Position numbers and translations under genes: made by a program
NCBI RefSeq assembly: GCF_000006405.1
Contig: NW_003202100.1
Location: 119,320-183,319, forward strand
Reading direction: 5' to 3'
Source of the DNA: Perkinsus marinus ATCC 50983
Taxonomy: Eukaryota; Perkinsozoa; Perkinsida; Perkinsidae
Length of the DNA: 64,000 bases
The notes under the pieces: generated by a model
Seen by the model: the letters and a program-made list of their open reading frames with translations, nothing else
Told to the model about the DNA's origin: nothing
Databases searched by the model: none
Shown: positions 51,896 through 63,064 of the stretch, one piece after another
Layout of the letters: every line of letters starts with the position of its first letter
How positions within the stretch are numbered: the first letter of the stretch is position 1

Positions 51896-52246
51896 TCAAC
51901 GTAGCAATAAACATCTTCTTCCCTCGATGGTAATTGCCAAGGTCCTCGCGCTGGATCGCCGCGATCTCGAAGTTGGTTGGCCAACTGGATACAATATGCT
52001 GAGACATTAGGGGCCGGAGCCTCATTCTAGCGCGAGTAGTCGGAACCAATAGAGCGACCCAGAAGTCGCTTACCGATAGCTACTGATGGTCGTAGTCATC
52101 GCAGTACCGGTTGATGAGACGCCAACGTACCTAGCCATGAAGAGATATCTCGGGCCGTGATATCAAGTGGTTCTTGGGATAAACGTTGCTCGAAGGCTAA
52201 CAGATCAGACAGGGGAACTCGCCGTTTCCAATACAAACGGCCATCC

Positions 52247-52441
52247 AGGTTGAAGTATTACAGAGAGATACCTGTAGTAGATGGCGCGATTATGCGCCTT
52301 TCATGCATAGCGTTGTGCATAGCTAAGAACGTGTCTCGCACTGTGCTCCTTTAAGATAAGAGCAGGTTTCGTCCTTGTCTTGGGAACCTGTGTTCATCAG
52401 CAGTCCGAGGGTAACGCTCACAATTAGACCGATCCTTAACA
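52247..52441 (-). repeat. right terminal inverted repeat of the Ginger-like element
   Basis: Reverse complement of the left repeat with only a few mismatches. Ends ccttaaca. Confidence 0.92.
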
Positions 52442-53183
52442 CACACCTTCCCATCTCAGAGAGGTTCCTCACTTGTGAGAGCCTTCCTAAGTTCTTGGTG
52501 CTTCCTCACCGACATATGTCGGTGACCATGTGCACAAATTTCAACACTGCCCAAAGCATTACCGTCGAGGCCGGAGAGTAGCCCGATGTGTACCAGGGAA
52601 CAGCTGAGGGAGATCGACCCAAGGAGAAATTGGAGCTGACGATGTCCGTGCTTAGACATACGAGGGATTGAATAGTTACTGAACCTATCGGTACCTACGC
52701 AGTATTGTGACAATCACAAATTGCCTGGGGGTGATGACTCCCATCATTTCGATGGGCCAGCTCCTTCCGCTTCCTGTGTTTGTCAGTATACCATCACGAG
52801 GCACTAAATCGTCGGCAGGGAGAGGTATGTCTTACATTGTGTATCTTCCAAAAGTATGCACCGTAATGATGAGGTGTTATCAACAGAAACCCTCCAATAC
52901 TACCAGAGTGTCATCCTCGCGTATTTTGATAACTCGATGTACGACATCCAAGCCACCAATAGGGGCGCCAAAAGATACAACAGCGTTGTCGCCAAGTGGC
53001 GGGGGGGGGCTTAAGTGTGGTTCCTGGTCCATGCCAGTATATAGGGTGCTGTACTAGCAGGTGGCCTCGCCGTTTATGCAAATAATTCCGGTACTGGAAT
53101 TTTTCACGCATTTTGATATAATCGTTATCGTCTTGAGTAGGCAACAAGTCACAAGTCAGTGCTTTTTCAGTGTGGTCCACACC

Positions 53184-54194
53184 ATGCCTTCTACAAAGGA
53201 GACTCGCCAAGTGCTGCCTGAAGCTTCCGAGGCTCCCAAACCCGTTCGTGAGGAGGATGCGGCCCTGCAAGAGTTGGAAGACTCTGAGGATACTCCCGGT
53301 TTCGAAATTGGAGACGATATTGTTGAAAATGCAAGTACACATGCCAGTGGTGATGAGGAGTAATATCAAGGCTGTGGGGAGGACTCAAAAGCTGACGAAT
53401 CTCCCCGAATCGAATTACTCTAACTGGTAGAGAGATTGCTTATTTGTTCTTGTCATTTTCAGAGGGGAGGAATCTTCCGAGACTGAGGACGATTACGATT
53501 CGGACGACTCTGATGATGAGTAAGGGGCCAAAAGTGGAGGATATTGAAGAGCTGCATCATCTCAGGTATACTCGGAACCGTATAGGCAAAGTACCGCTGA
53601 AGTGGTATCTCGACAACCATGATCATATTGGTTATGATATCTCTGGAAAAAAGATTGCACGCACTGTGAAGACTTCCGAGATAGATACTCTCTTGAGAGC
53701 GGTAGTAAGGGCCCAGGCATTGTATGGAGGAGGTCAGATTCATCGTGCTAACATAGCTGTCGCTTGTTAGGCTGAGGATCCCGATGCTTGGCGCACCGTC
53801 ACTGATATCAAGAACGATAGGGAGATCAAGCTAAGTGACACCGACCTCAGGATCATACAGTGAGATCAGCCGTAGTCAACTGGCCGCCTGTCATTCAATG
53901 CCGACCTCAGGCGTATCCGGAAGGGCTTTTTCCCTACTGGTCGTGGTGATGGCGATGAGGATGAGGAATTCCAGGTAGGGTGGTGAGGTGTCTAGGAGTA
54001 GTAACCAAGGCTAATCATGGTAGGTTGAGTATGAGGACCGTATAGAAGACAAAATTCACCCAATGAGGACTCGATACCCCACGAAGAAGTCGTTCATGCC
54101 GGACCAAGACGAGGCCCGTAAGGTCAAGAGATTGATCAAGCTCATAAGGGCGGGAATTATCAAGTCTAAGGAGGAGAAGCCTGCGAAGGAGGAT
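53184..54194 (+). pseudogene. BOP1/ERB1 5'-half duplicate, copy 2
   Basis: ATG at 53184. Exons read as in the full gene (acidic N-terminus, then [54 protein letters not shown]) and stop at the donor after PAKED. Frame and splice sites are intact. The WD40 half is absent and unit 3 starts within the following intron. Confidence 0.85.
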
Positions 54195-54228
54195 GTATTT
54201 CATACCGCTCCTCGACGAAATCACTACT

Positions 54229-55452
54229 TAATAAAAAGGCTGTGTATTAGCATAACCATCTCCAGAGTAACCGCCAGTGATGAAAATACCAAGGACTGCG
54301 ATAAAGGATGATGCGATCATTATAATAAAGCCAACTACCTGAAAGTAAAAGTCGACTGGATGCTGGTAATAACTCTACCAGCCATGATCGGGCACATATG
54401 TCTACTACACCATATGGCACCGGAAGCCATGGAAAAGCCACTGTTGGTATATATGTTCGCTCTCCTCAGCTGAGCTCAAGAGTTTCCTCGCTTATTACAC
54501 AAGCATATATCGTATCCAACTGCGTATATAAACTGTATACTAATTCAGATAGAAGTTTTCAGAATCCGACAAGAAATTTCCAAAACATCCTCAAACCCTT
54601 CATGTTGTGACTGACACATGTAGTTGACCATGTGCATAATTTTCCATCCTAGTTAGAAGTTGTCCCTTACCAAACACAACATGGTGAAATCATTGAGTTA
54701 TAGGGTCTCGAACGTTTTGTCAAAACTTTGTGGAAAGTAATAAGAAGCCGCAATGCTTTGTAAGATGAGAAATCCCTAAATTTCGTTGTTAGCAAAGAGC
54801 GGCTAAGGGGAACAAATAGTTGTCGCATGATGAAAGTGAGTGATTGGAATATAATCATTGGATATAATAGATGGTCAAGACGTTTTTCTACGGATCGTGA
54901 TCATACTAGAATTACTGATCTTTACTGGGACTTATACCGGAGGTTCCGGTCCGGAGCTTATCATGAAACTTCATAATCGGAACATACATGTACTCGAGTA
55001 TGCTGCATTGACCTGAAAAGGACGACTGTGGATGTCATAATGAATGTCTAAGCTCACCGTAACCGGAAACTCCTCGCTTCAAGTAAAAGTACCCAGCCAT
55101 ACCCCAGGAAGTTCCCCAAGAATTTCTGCCGATGAAATAACTGACAAAAAAAGTTGCGGTAAGCATCCATACGGTGCCCTATTCTTACTCTCCTCCAACT
55201 ACGCTGCCATAACCAACCATCACAACAGCGTGATCAATCTGATAATTACAGTCACCTGAAACCGGTGATAATCCTTACACATCAGCATTGAGCGCAAAAC
55301 TTACCAGAGTATATTCCACCGCTATAAAATTGGAAATCGTGATCCGAAGCATACATGGCGACGGAGACTGGACTCCTCTGTATCTTCAGCATCAAAGCCT
55401 GCTCAGTTTGTTGTAGCTGGGACCAGCCAGTAACAATCCCGGCCTATTAGGA

Positions 55453-55490
<38 letters not shown>

Positions 55491-58400
55491 AGTAGCAGTG
55501 TTCGATACAAATATTACCTTAATGCCGTCGGATCGTTTCTCAAGGCACTTTTGGCAAGTATTGTCACTTCCTTCATAAAGGTAGGTAAACTCGAGATCGA
55601 TCCCTTTATCCCTCACATAATCAAAAGCTTGATACATCCAGCCTCCAGCACATCCACTGAAATGTGAGCTGTGTGAAAATTTCCTAGGGTTAAATATAGA
55701 CATACTCAACTACATGTGTTGTTGAGAATATCGAAATTTTGAGGAAATCTTCGAAACCATTGCTCACCCAAATTCGTATATACATTCTTTTATTCAGTGA
55801 AGAATTCTTAGGCTCAGCTGAGGAGAGCAAACATATAGTCCTCCAAAACTGGACGAGAAACACATGAATATGCTGCTGATTGGCTTTGGTCTAGTGGTAG
55901 AATACAACGGTGCCATAGTTTTGACCCGAGTTCGATCCTCGGATAATGTACCATGATTGGCCTCGGTCTTAGGAGCCATGAAAAAACTATATTCTTGTCT
56001 TTATCATGGCTCCTAGTACCAAGGCCAATCGATGCCACTTACCCGGTCCCATAGCCTCTACTGCAATCGACAAGCTGCTGCTCAGAGAACGACCGGAGCT
56101 GACCCGTGCCGATGGCATACAGCGACTCGAGAGTACCTGCAAAGGTTCACACAAGTACGTCCAAGAGACGTTACCGGTCGATGAGAAAGCCCAGCAGCTT
56201 CCACAGGCTCCTTGATTCTTAATCGGGGTTAATACATCGCCAGTTGCATCTCTCCAATCCACGCCGGCTGAGAGCTCTGTGGCATTATCTGACACAAAGA
56301 GACTCAATCTGGCATGCGAAATACAACTGGTCCTACCTTCGACATCAAACTTAACATCCCTCCTCGCATCCATCTTTAAAATACCGACCTTCTGGGCGAC
56401 GAACTCCTCGTGTGTGAGGTCCGCATACTCGTTGACACCCAGCGTGTAAGACAGATCTGCATAGCTAGCCACTCGGCTCATGGCGAATATGATGTTACTC
56501 ACTCTGAGCGTTGACTTGCTCGATGTGATGGAGATTGGCCTGGAAGATGGCATTCCTTTTCATTTCTTCCTCCTTAGACTCGTATTTTTTACCGAATCTG
56601 CACGCAAAAACATCATAATGCAACACCACTTGACGACCACCTTACTTATGCTGGAAATCGGTAAATGCCAAGTCCACAGTTCCCTCGTTCAAGCACTCGA
56701 ACGCAGGTAGGATTGAGAGGAGAACGAATGAGACGATAGTGCGCATTTGAGAAGCAAAGCCCACTGATAAGTTGGGGTTGTTTGTAGACTTTCTAAGGGG
56801 AAGACCGGTACTGCTACCCGCTAGGGTGGCGGCGATTCCCAATTTTCTTGCGATCCCAAGAAATTGGGTATGGAAACGGTGTTCATTCTTAGAGGGAAGT
56901 CGTAGTAGACTTGGCAGTGCCAAGTTGGCACTCAGGAAGTTCCAAAGCGATGAAAGCCTTAAAACTTCACGTGAACACTACGCTACGTTCACGCACAAAC
57001 TCGATGAGCGGAGCGAAGTGAGTCTTCTTCCATGTTATGGAACATGAGCACTCGGAGGCCAGCCATCACCCCAGCCACAACGTGAGGTTATCTCTACGGA
57101 TTCAGAATTGACATTTCACTATGCGGTATTACGCGAATCCAAAAAGTCTTGCATCTCAAGTCCTAGCACCTGGTAAAAAGGCCCAGCTAAGAACAAGAAG
57201 TCCCCTTGAAGAGGGGTGACCTGTATCAAGTGTGATAGTCCTATACAAGGAAACACAAATCCGAATTTGATAATCAAACTCGTCCGCCTGCACAATGCGA
57301 CATGTCTACACATTTGCGCCAAAATAGCGTTATGGCTGCACCGATGTGTGGTAAGCGTAAAATGACCACCCGCCTGTATAGGGAGCCCCCCCCCATAAAC
57401 AACACGATAGTAGCTTCGCTCTCGGCAAAGGAAGAGGCATCTCATACTACTGCTTGGCCTGAGGCCAATGGCCTCTTGCATCCCTCCCACAGAGAATCTC
57501 ACATCACTCCACTCCGTGGAGTACACTGCTGAATTGGATTCAAACTGGGACCAAAACTATAGTATCATTACTCACGAGGACCAAGCTGTCATATTCCAGA
57601 AGCTTCACTATGAAGTGGTTGATATTCGGATGAGACTACCATCCGAAACATGAGAGACACCCAAGTGCCTTCCCAGGGAGGAATGCAACCCTACCGCGAT
57701 GTTATTTGTTCACACATATTATGGTTAGCATCGCGACATTATCAAGCCTCGAAAAATTATCATCCAGAAACAGGCGTACGTTTGAGATGAAGAGAATTTT
57801 AGGGCGTAACGAAACGAACCATCGATACACATAAATGCTCAAAGTGAGTTGCAACTGAACTTGGGCACTTGAGTGTCGACTTCGTTGGAACGTGTCAAGT
57901 TTGACAGAGACGTGTCCTAGCGATACCCCACCCTCATTTCGGCAATAAATTGTCGATACTAAAGTCCACGATAGGCCAATGCATAGCACCTGGCCAGGCA
58001 TGTCTATAGATCATCCTTCCGCGTGTAATGGACATGTCAAAGTGTCAAAAATCTCCTCGACGACTTTGAACATTTACTACTTGACATGTCGAAACATGAC
58101 GCAATTGGCCGCAGTCACTGCAACACACCTTCCCATCCCAGAGAGGTTCCTCACTTGTGAGAGCCTTCCCTAAGTTCTTGGTGCTTCCTCACCGACATAT
58201 GTCGGTGACCATGTGCACAAATTTCAACACTGCCCAAAGCATTACCGTCGAGGCCGGAGAGTAGCCCGATGTGTACCAGGGAACAGCTGAGGGAGATCGA
58301 CCCAAGGAGAAATTGGAGCTGACGATGTCCGTGCTTAGACATACGAGGGATTGAATAGTTACTGAACCTATCGGTACCTACGCAGTATTGTGACAATCAC

Positions 58401-59905
58401 AAATTGCCTGGGGGTGATGACTCCCATCATTTCGATGGGCCAGCTCCTTCCGCTTCCTGTGTTTGTCAGTATACCATCACGAGGCACTAAATCGTCGGCA
58501 GGGAGAGGTATGTCTTACATTGTGTATCTTCCAAAAGTATGCACCGTAATGATGAGGTGTTATCAACAGAAACCCTCCAATACTACCAGAGTGTCATCCT
58601 CGCGTATTTTGATAACTCGATGTACGACATCCAAGCCACCAATAGGGGCGCCAAAAGATACAACAGCGTTGTCGCCAAGTGGCGGGGGGGGGCTTAAGTG
58701 TGGTTCCTGGTCCATGCCAGTATATAGGGTGCTGTACTAGCAGGTGGCCTCGCCGTTTATGCAAATAATTCCGGTACTGGAATTTTTCACGCATTTTGAT
58801 ATAATCGTTATCGTCTTGAGTAGGCAACAAGTCACAAGTCAGTGCTTTTTCAGTGTGGTCCACACCATGCCTTCTGCAAAGAAGACTCGCCAAGTGCTGC
58901 CTGAAGCTTTCGAGGCTCCCAAACCCGTTCGTGAGGAGGATGCGGCCCTGCAAGAGTTGGAAGACTCTGAGGATACTCCCGGTTTCGAAATTGGAGACGA
59001 TATTGTTGAAAATGCAAGTACACATGCCAGTGGTGATGAGGAGTAATATCAAGGCTATGGGGAGGACTCAAAAGCTGGCGAATCTCGCCGAATCGAATTA
59101 CTCTAAGTGGTAGAGGAATTGCTTATTTGTTCTTGTCATTTTCAGAGGGGAGGAGTCTTCCGAGACCGAGGACGATTACGATTCGGACGACTCTGATGAT
59201 GAGTAAGGGGCCAAAAGTGGAGGATATTGAAGAGCTGCATCATCTCAGGTATACTCGGAACCGTATAGGCAAAGTACCGCTGAAGTGGTATCTCGACAAT
59301 CATGATCATATTGGTTATGATATCTCTGGGAAAAAGATTGCACGCACTGTGAAGACTTCCGAGATAGATACTCTCTTGAGAGCGGTAGTAAGGGCCCAGG
59401 CATTGTATGGAGGAGGTCAGATTCATCGTGCTAATATAGCTGTCGCTTGTTAGGCCGAGGATCCCGATGCTTGGCGCACCGTCACTGATATCAAGAACGA
59501 CAGGGAGATCAAGCTAAGTGACACCGACCTCAGGATCATACAGTGAGATCAGCCGTAGTCAACTGGCCGCCTGTCATTCAATGCCGACCTCAGGCGTATC
59601 CGAAAGGGCTTTTTCCCTACTGGTCGTGGTGATGGCGATGAGGATGAGGAATTCCAGGTAGGGTGGTGAGGTGTCTAGGCATAGTAACCAAGGCTAATCA
59701 TGGTAGGTTGAGTATGAGGACCGTATAGAAGACAAAATTCACCCAATGAGAACTCGATACCTTACGAAGAAGTCGTTCATGCCGGACCAAGACGAGGCTC
59801 GTAAGGTCAAGAGATTGATCAAGCTCATAAGGGCCGGCATTATCAAGCCTAAGGAGGAGAAGCCTGCGAAGGAGGAGGTATCTTATACCACTCCTCGACG
59901 AAACC
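54229..59905. repeat. tandem segmental duplication, unit 3 (runs into the intact BOP1)
   Basis: Same order as units 1 and 2 without the LINE and transposon insertions. Similarity stops within the BOP1 intron that begins after PAKEE (59878-59928), beyond which only this unit continues into the rest of the gene. Confidence 0.92.
54912..56746 (-). CDS. papain-like cysteine protease (C1A), copy 3
   Basis: ATG at 56746, stop at 54912-54914, ten exons as in copies 1 and 2, about 349 residues. The catalytic residues visible in the sequence are retained ([12 protein letters not shown], the His and Asn blocks). Copy-specific features are [14 protein letters not shown] at the maturation site, [33 protein letters not shown], and a longer C-terminal tail ([20 protein letters not shown]) caused by sequence change after the conserved LEYMYVP. 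Probably functional. Confidence 0.92.
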
Positions 59906-62134
59906 CAATTGCATGTCGCGTTTCAGGAAGAAGTGTTTGATGCTTGGGGCGATGAGGACGAGGAAGGGGAGGGCAGGAAGCTGAAGGGTGAGATTGATTC
60001 TGGCATCCTTCTTTTGACGCAGCCTGCCTTAGGCCCAGCGCCAATACCAGCTCCGAAGCAGGCCCTGCCTACTCACAGTGAGAGCTACAACCCTCCGGAT
60101 GAGTATCTATTCGATGATGTAAGCTCACGGTGTTGTTGCTTCGTCTTCTTCTCACATGGTGGTCCTAGGCTGAGAAAGCTGAATGGGAGGCCGGTGATGA
60201 CAGTATTAGGAAGCAGAATTATATGCCGCAGAAATTCGCCTGTTTGCGACACGTTCCCTTCTACAGAGATTTCCTCAAGGAACGTTTCGAGCGATGCCTC
60301 GATCTTTATCTTTGTCCTCGAGTGGTGAAGAAGAAGATGAATGTTGGTAATTCGTCTGATATGCCCACTCGGACTCGCGGCTGATCGTCTCTGGCCAGAT
60401 CCGTTGTCGTTGTTGCCACAATTGCCGTCACCTTCGGACCTCCGACCCTTCCCTACTACTGTGGGTGTCGACTTCAAGGGCCACCATGAGAAGGTCACTG
60501 ACAGCAGCTTCAATGCTACGTGAGGCCTTTGCTTATACCACGCCATTGAGAAATCACGTCTTGGTCTGTTCAGTGGGGAGCTGTTGGCAACCTGTGCTGC
60601 TGATGGGTTGAGGATATGGGATACACTCAGTGGATGCTGCCTTCTGCAAAGGAGTCCGACTAAGGCAATCGTTAAACAGAAAAACGATGAGGGAGAGTGT
60701 AGTAGAAGGAACCGCTCTGGTGTTGGCGAGTGACTGCCTTTTTCAGTGGTTGAAGTTGAGGTAGACGTGTCACCACTGTGTGTCTCGTGGCACCCTAAAT
60801 ATGCTGATATTCTGGCCGTGGGCACCAATAACGGAACGGTGGAACTACTCAGGTAAGCTCGAAGCATTGCAGGTATTGTTTTGCGCAATTACGGTTGGGC
60901 AATCAGGCCGCAGTGTGTGAAGGCATCGCCGGCGGCAGAGGAGGATGAGGAGAGTGAGGATGAGGACGAGGAGGAGTCGGCCGGTCCGAGGCGACCGACG
61001 GCCAATGCTGACCTTTTGGAGCCAGTTGAGGATGGGTGATCTCGAAGCCCTTCACATGAGGTTGAGGATTTATCAAGGTTTCAGGGATTGGACTGCCGTT
61101 AGCGATGCTCCAGGGTTTGAGGGTCTTCTCATTAAGGCTGATGAACGCGCTGATATCACTAAACTAACGTGGCACCCTAAAGGTAACCTGGTCCCTGGAG
61201 AGCTCTGAGTGATGTCGTTGGTAGGATGGTATCTATCCCATGTGGCGCCCAATGCGGTACAAGTGAGGTCTCAGTGTGTTATACACAACCTGAGGTCTCA
61301 GAAGACTATCAGACCGTTCAGCAAGTCGAAGGGTGGCAAGATACAGGCCTCGGCCTTCCATCCTCGGAAACCGCAGTTCTATATCTGCACTCAGAAGAAT
61401 GTAGGTCCTAGGATTGGTCATGTTCTTGGGAGTTTGTGCATGCGTGCACGAGGATGGTATATACGTGCAGGGACTTGTGCTTTTCAGAATAGATATCACA
61501 GTGTGATGGTTGCATTATGATGTGTATCAGGTCCGGCTGTATGATCTGAAGGCTCAGTCCTTGGTGCGTACCTACGTCTCGGGCGCTCAGCATATCATGG
61601 CGATTTCGGTCTTCCCTGGGACCGGTGAGCATTTGACCATAGTCAGTCAGGATAGAAGATTGTGTTGGTTCGATAATGAGCTTGGCAATAAGCCTTGGAA
61701 GACTTGGAGGTATACTCTCCTCTTGCTTCCCCATGAGCTGCTGATGACCATATTTTTGACAGATATCATAAGCGAGTGGTTCGTGATGTTGAATTCCATC
61801 CCTTGGCCGCGGGAAGGCTTCCTCTTATGGCAACCTGCTCTGATGATGGCAGTGCTCATATATTCCACGCGAAAGTGTAGGTTACCATGCAATGTTCTGT
61901 CGTTCTCCTAAACTGGTATAAGGAATTGTGTGGGCTGCTGTCCCCATAAGGGGACACTCCGTGTCACTGTTGCTGTGTGTAAGGTACAACGATGCTATGT
62001 CGAATCCACTGGTGGTCCCAGTGAAGAAGCTACGCCCTAAGGATGGTGGTCGAATTCTCTCTTGCTCGTGGCACCCTCATCAGCCTTGGATCCTCCTTAC
62101 AATGGGAGACGGTCGTGTCCAGATGTGGGTATAA
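58867..62134 (+). CDS. BOP1: ribosome biogenesis protein BOP1/ERB1, complete
   Basis: WD40 protein of the PeBoW complex needed for 60S subunit maturation. The ATG at 58867 starts an acidic N-terminus, then the BOP1NT domain: [20 protein letters not shown] with [78 protein letters not shown] and [15 protein letters not shown]. It continues [11 protein letters not shown] and the propeller: [82 protein letters not shown], and finally [20 protein letters not shown] with the stop at 62132-62134. About 15 introns of 42-130 nt keep phase. A short pyrimidine-AG (gctttttcag) lies before the ATG. Confidence 0.94.
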
Positions 62135-62407
62135 GTTGAAGTTATTCGGGATGCTCCTCAACAACTGTCCCAACGTTTCTCTACCAGCATTATACGTCAT
62201 TATCAGCTTGACTAGGTAGAGACTTGTGTTCATTACTGGAACCCGCGCAATTGACTTTGCAATTAATCTCATTGAGGTAGACGTCGTGATTGTGTGCTAG
62301 CAGCCATAAGTTCTTAGCTAAAAACTCATCGTGGACTTGTTGTGTGTGGAGACAAAATTAGGTTTTTTTGTTGTTGAAGTTACTGCCTTATCTTCCCATT
62401 TCTGTAT

Positions 62408-63064
62408 ATGAAGTTCTTCAAGTCATTTGCCGTAAGTGCTGCTTATTTGATCGCCCTCTCTGGGGCTGTTGATTCCAACGGTACTGTCGTAACGACTCCT
62501 GCTGGCAACGACAACGCCGCGACCTCGAGCCCTGCTATGACTACTGCTCCATCGCAACAGGGTTCCCCTAATGGTCCTACGTCTAGTGTCACTACTGGTG
62601 CCAGTAGCAATGGTACCCAAACTGGTACCACGCCTTTGCCTGCTGGTGACGTTGCTGCATGCCCTACTGGTTGGTGTCTCGATTACCAGTTCAATCCTGG
62701 TAACAATACGTGTATCACGCCCGATCCAGTGAAGCTGATGGACTGTTGGGAAGACTACTGTGCTGAAGAGGAGCCTGGTGGATACTGTTTGGTGTGGGAG
62801 CCCGATAGTGGTCGTGTTTGCCATGGTGGTCTGAAGAAGTGCTATTGCCCGGATTACCAGACGAAGACGATGAAGTACTACCCTCCTAGTCAAATGCCTG
62901 ATGGATGGTCAGCCGCTCAGCAGTGTGTATATGAGGGAGCTACTGGCACTACCAAGGCCCCTGCCCCTCCCCCGGTCGTTCCTGCCTCAAATGGCGTTAG
63001 AACCGCAATTTCGATTGCAGGGGGTGCTGCTCTCGGAACCCTTGTTATCGGCAACGTTTTCTGA
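62408..63064 (+). CDS. secreted, mucin-like, probably GPI-anchored protein
   Basis: Single-exon frame of 218 residues. A signal peptide (MKFFKSFAVSAAYLIALSGA) is followed by a Ser/Thr/Gly-rich segment (residues about 24-75) with several N-glycosylation sites. Residues about 80-175 form a Cys-rich domain (ten cysteines, from ACPTGWCLDYQ to KCYCPDYQTK), then comes a Pro-rich stretch (KAPAPPPVVPAS). The C-terminal hydrophobic tail (TAISIAGGAALGTLVIGNVF) has nothing charged after it, as in GPI-attachment signals. No family recognised. It is the only intronless gene here, in contrast to its neighbours. Confidence 0.8.
   Translation: MKFFKSFAVSAAYLIALSGAVDSNGTVVTTPAGNDNAATSSPAMTTAPSQQGSPNGPTSSVTTGASSNGTQTGTTPLPAGDVAACPTGWCLDYQFNPGNNTCITPDPVKLMDCWEDYCAEEEPGGYCLVWEPDSGRVCHGGLKKCYCPDYQTKTMKYYPPSQMPDGWSAAQQCVYEGATGTTKAPAPPPVVPASNGVRTAISIAGGAALGTLVIGNVF

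Larger units (their letters stand above)
50166..52441 (-). mobile_element. Ginger-like DNA transposon with gypsy-type integrase
   Basis: Termini are TGTTAAGG...CCTTAACA with inverted repeats of 195 bp (50166-50360 and 52247-52441) that differ at only a few positions. A 5-bp target duplication cacac flanks it (50161-50165 and 52442-52446). The empty site in unit 3 (gcaacacaccttccc) confirms precise insertion. The single long gene (50474-51895, -) encodes a retroviral-type integrase. There is no room for, or sign of, reverse transcriptase. TGTNR-type ends, long TIRs, a 4-5-bp TSD and a Ty3/gypsy-like integrase are, as I recall, the hallmarks of Ginger transposons. Confidence 0.85.
46099..54228. 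repeat. tandem segmental duplication, unit 2
   Basis: Same content and order as unit 1. It is lengthened by the 2276-bp transposon (50166-52441) and a copy-specific segment of about 270 bp near 49002-49275. Confidence 0.93.

Noticed and set aside
50166-52441. LTR retrotransposon, because of the gypsy-like integrase and TG..CA ends
   Set aside because: The terminal repeats are inverted, not direct, and there is no reverse transcriptase, RNase H or gag in the 2.3 kb.
60085-60888. 267-codon minus-strand frame antisense to BOP1
   Set aside because: It spans several BOP1 exons and introns on the other strand and has no recognisable domain.
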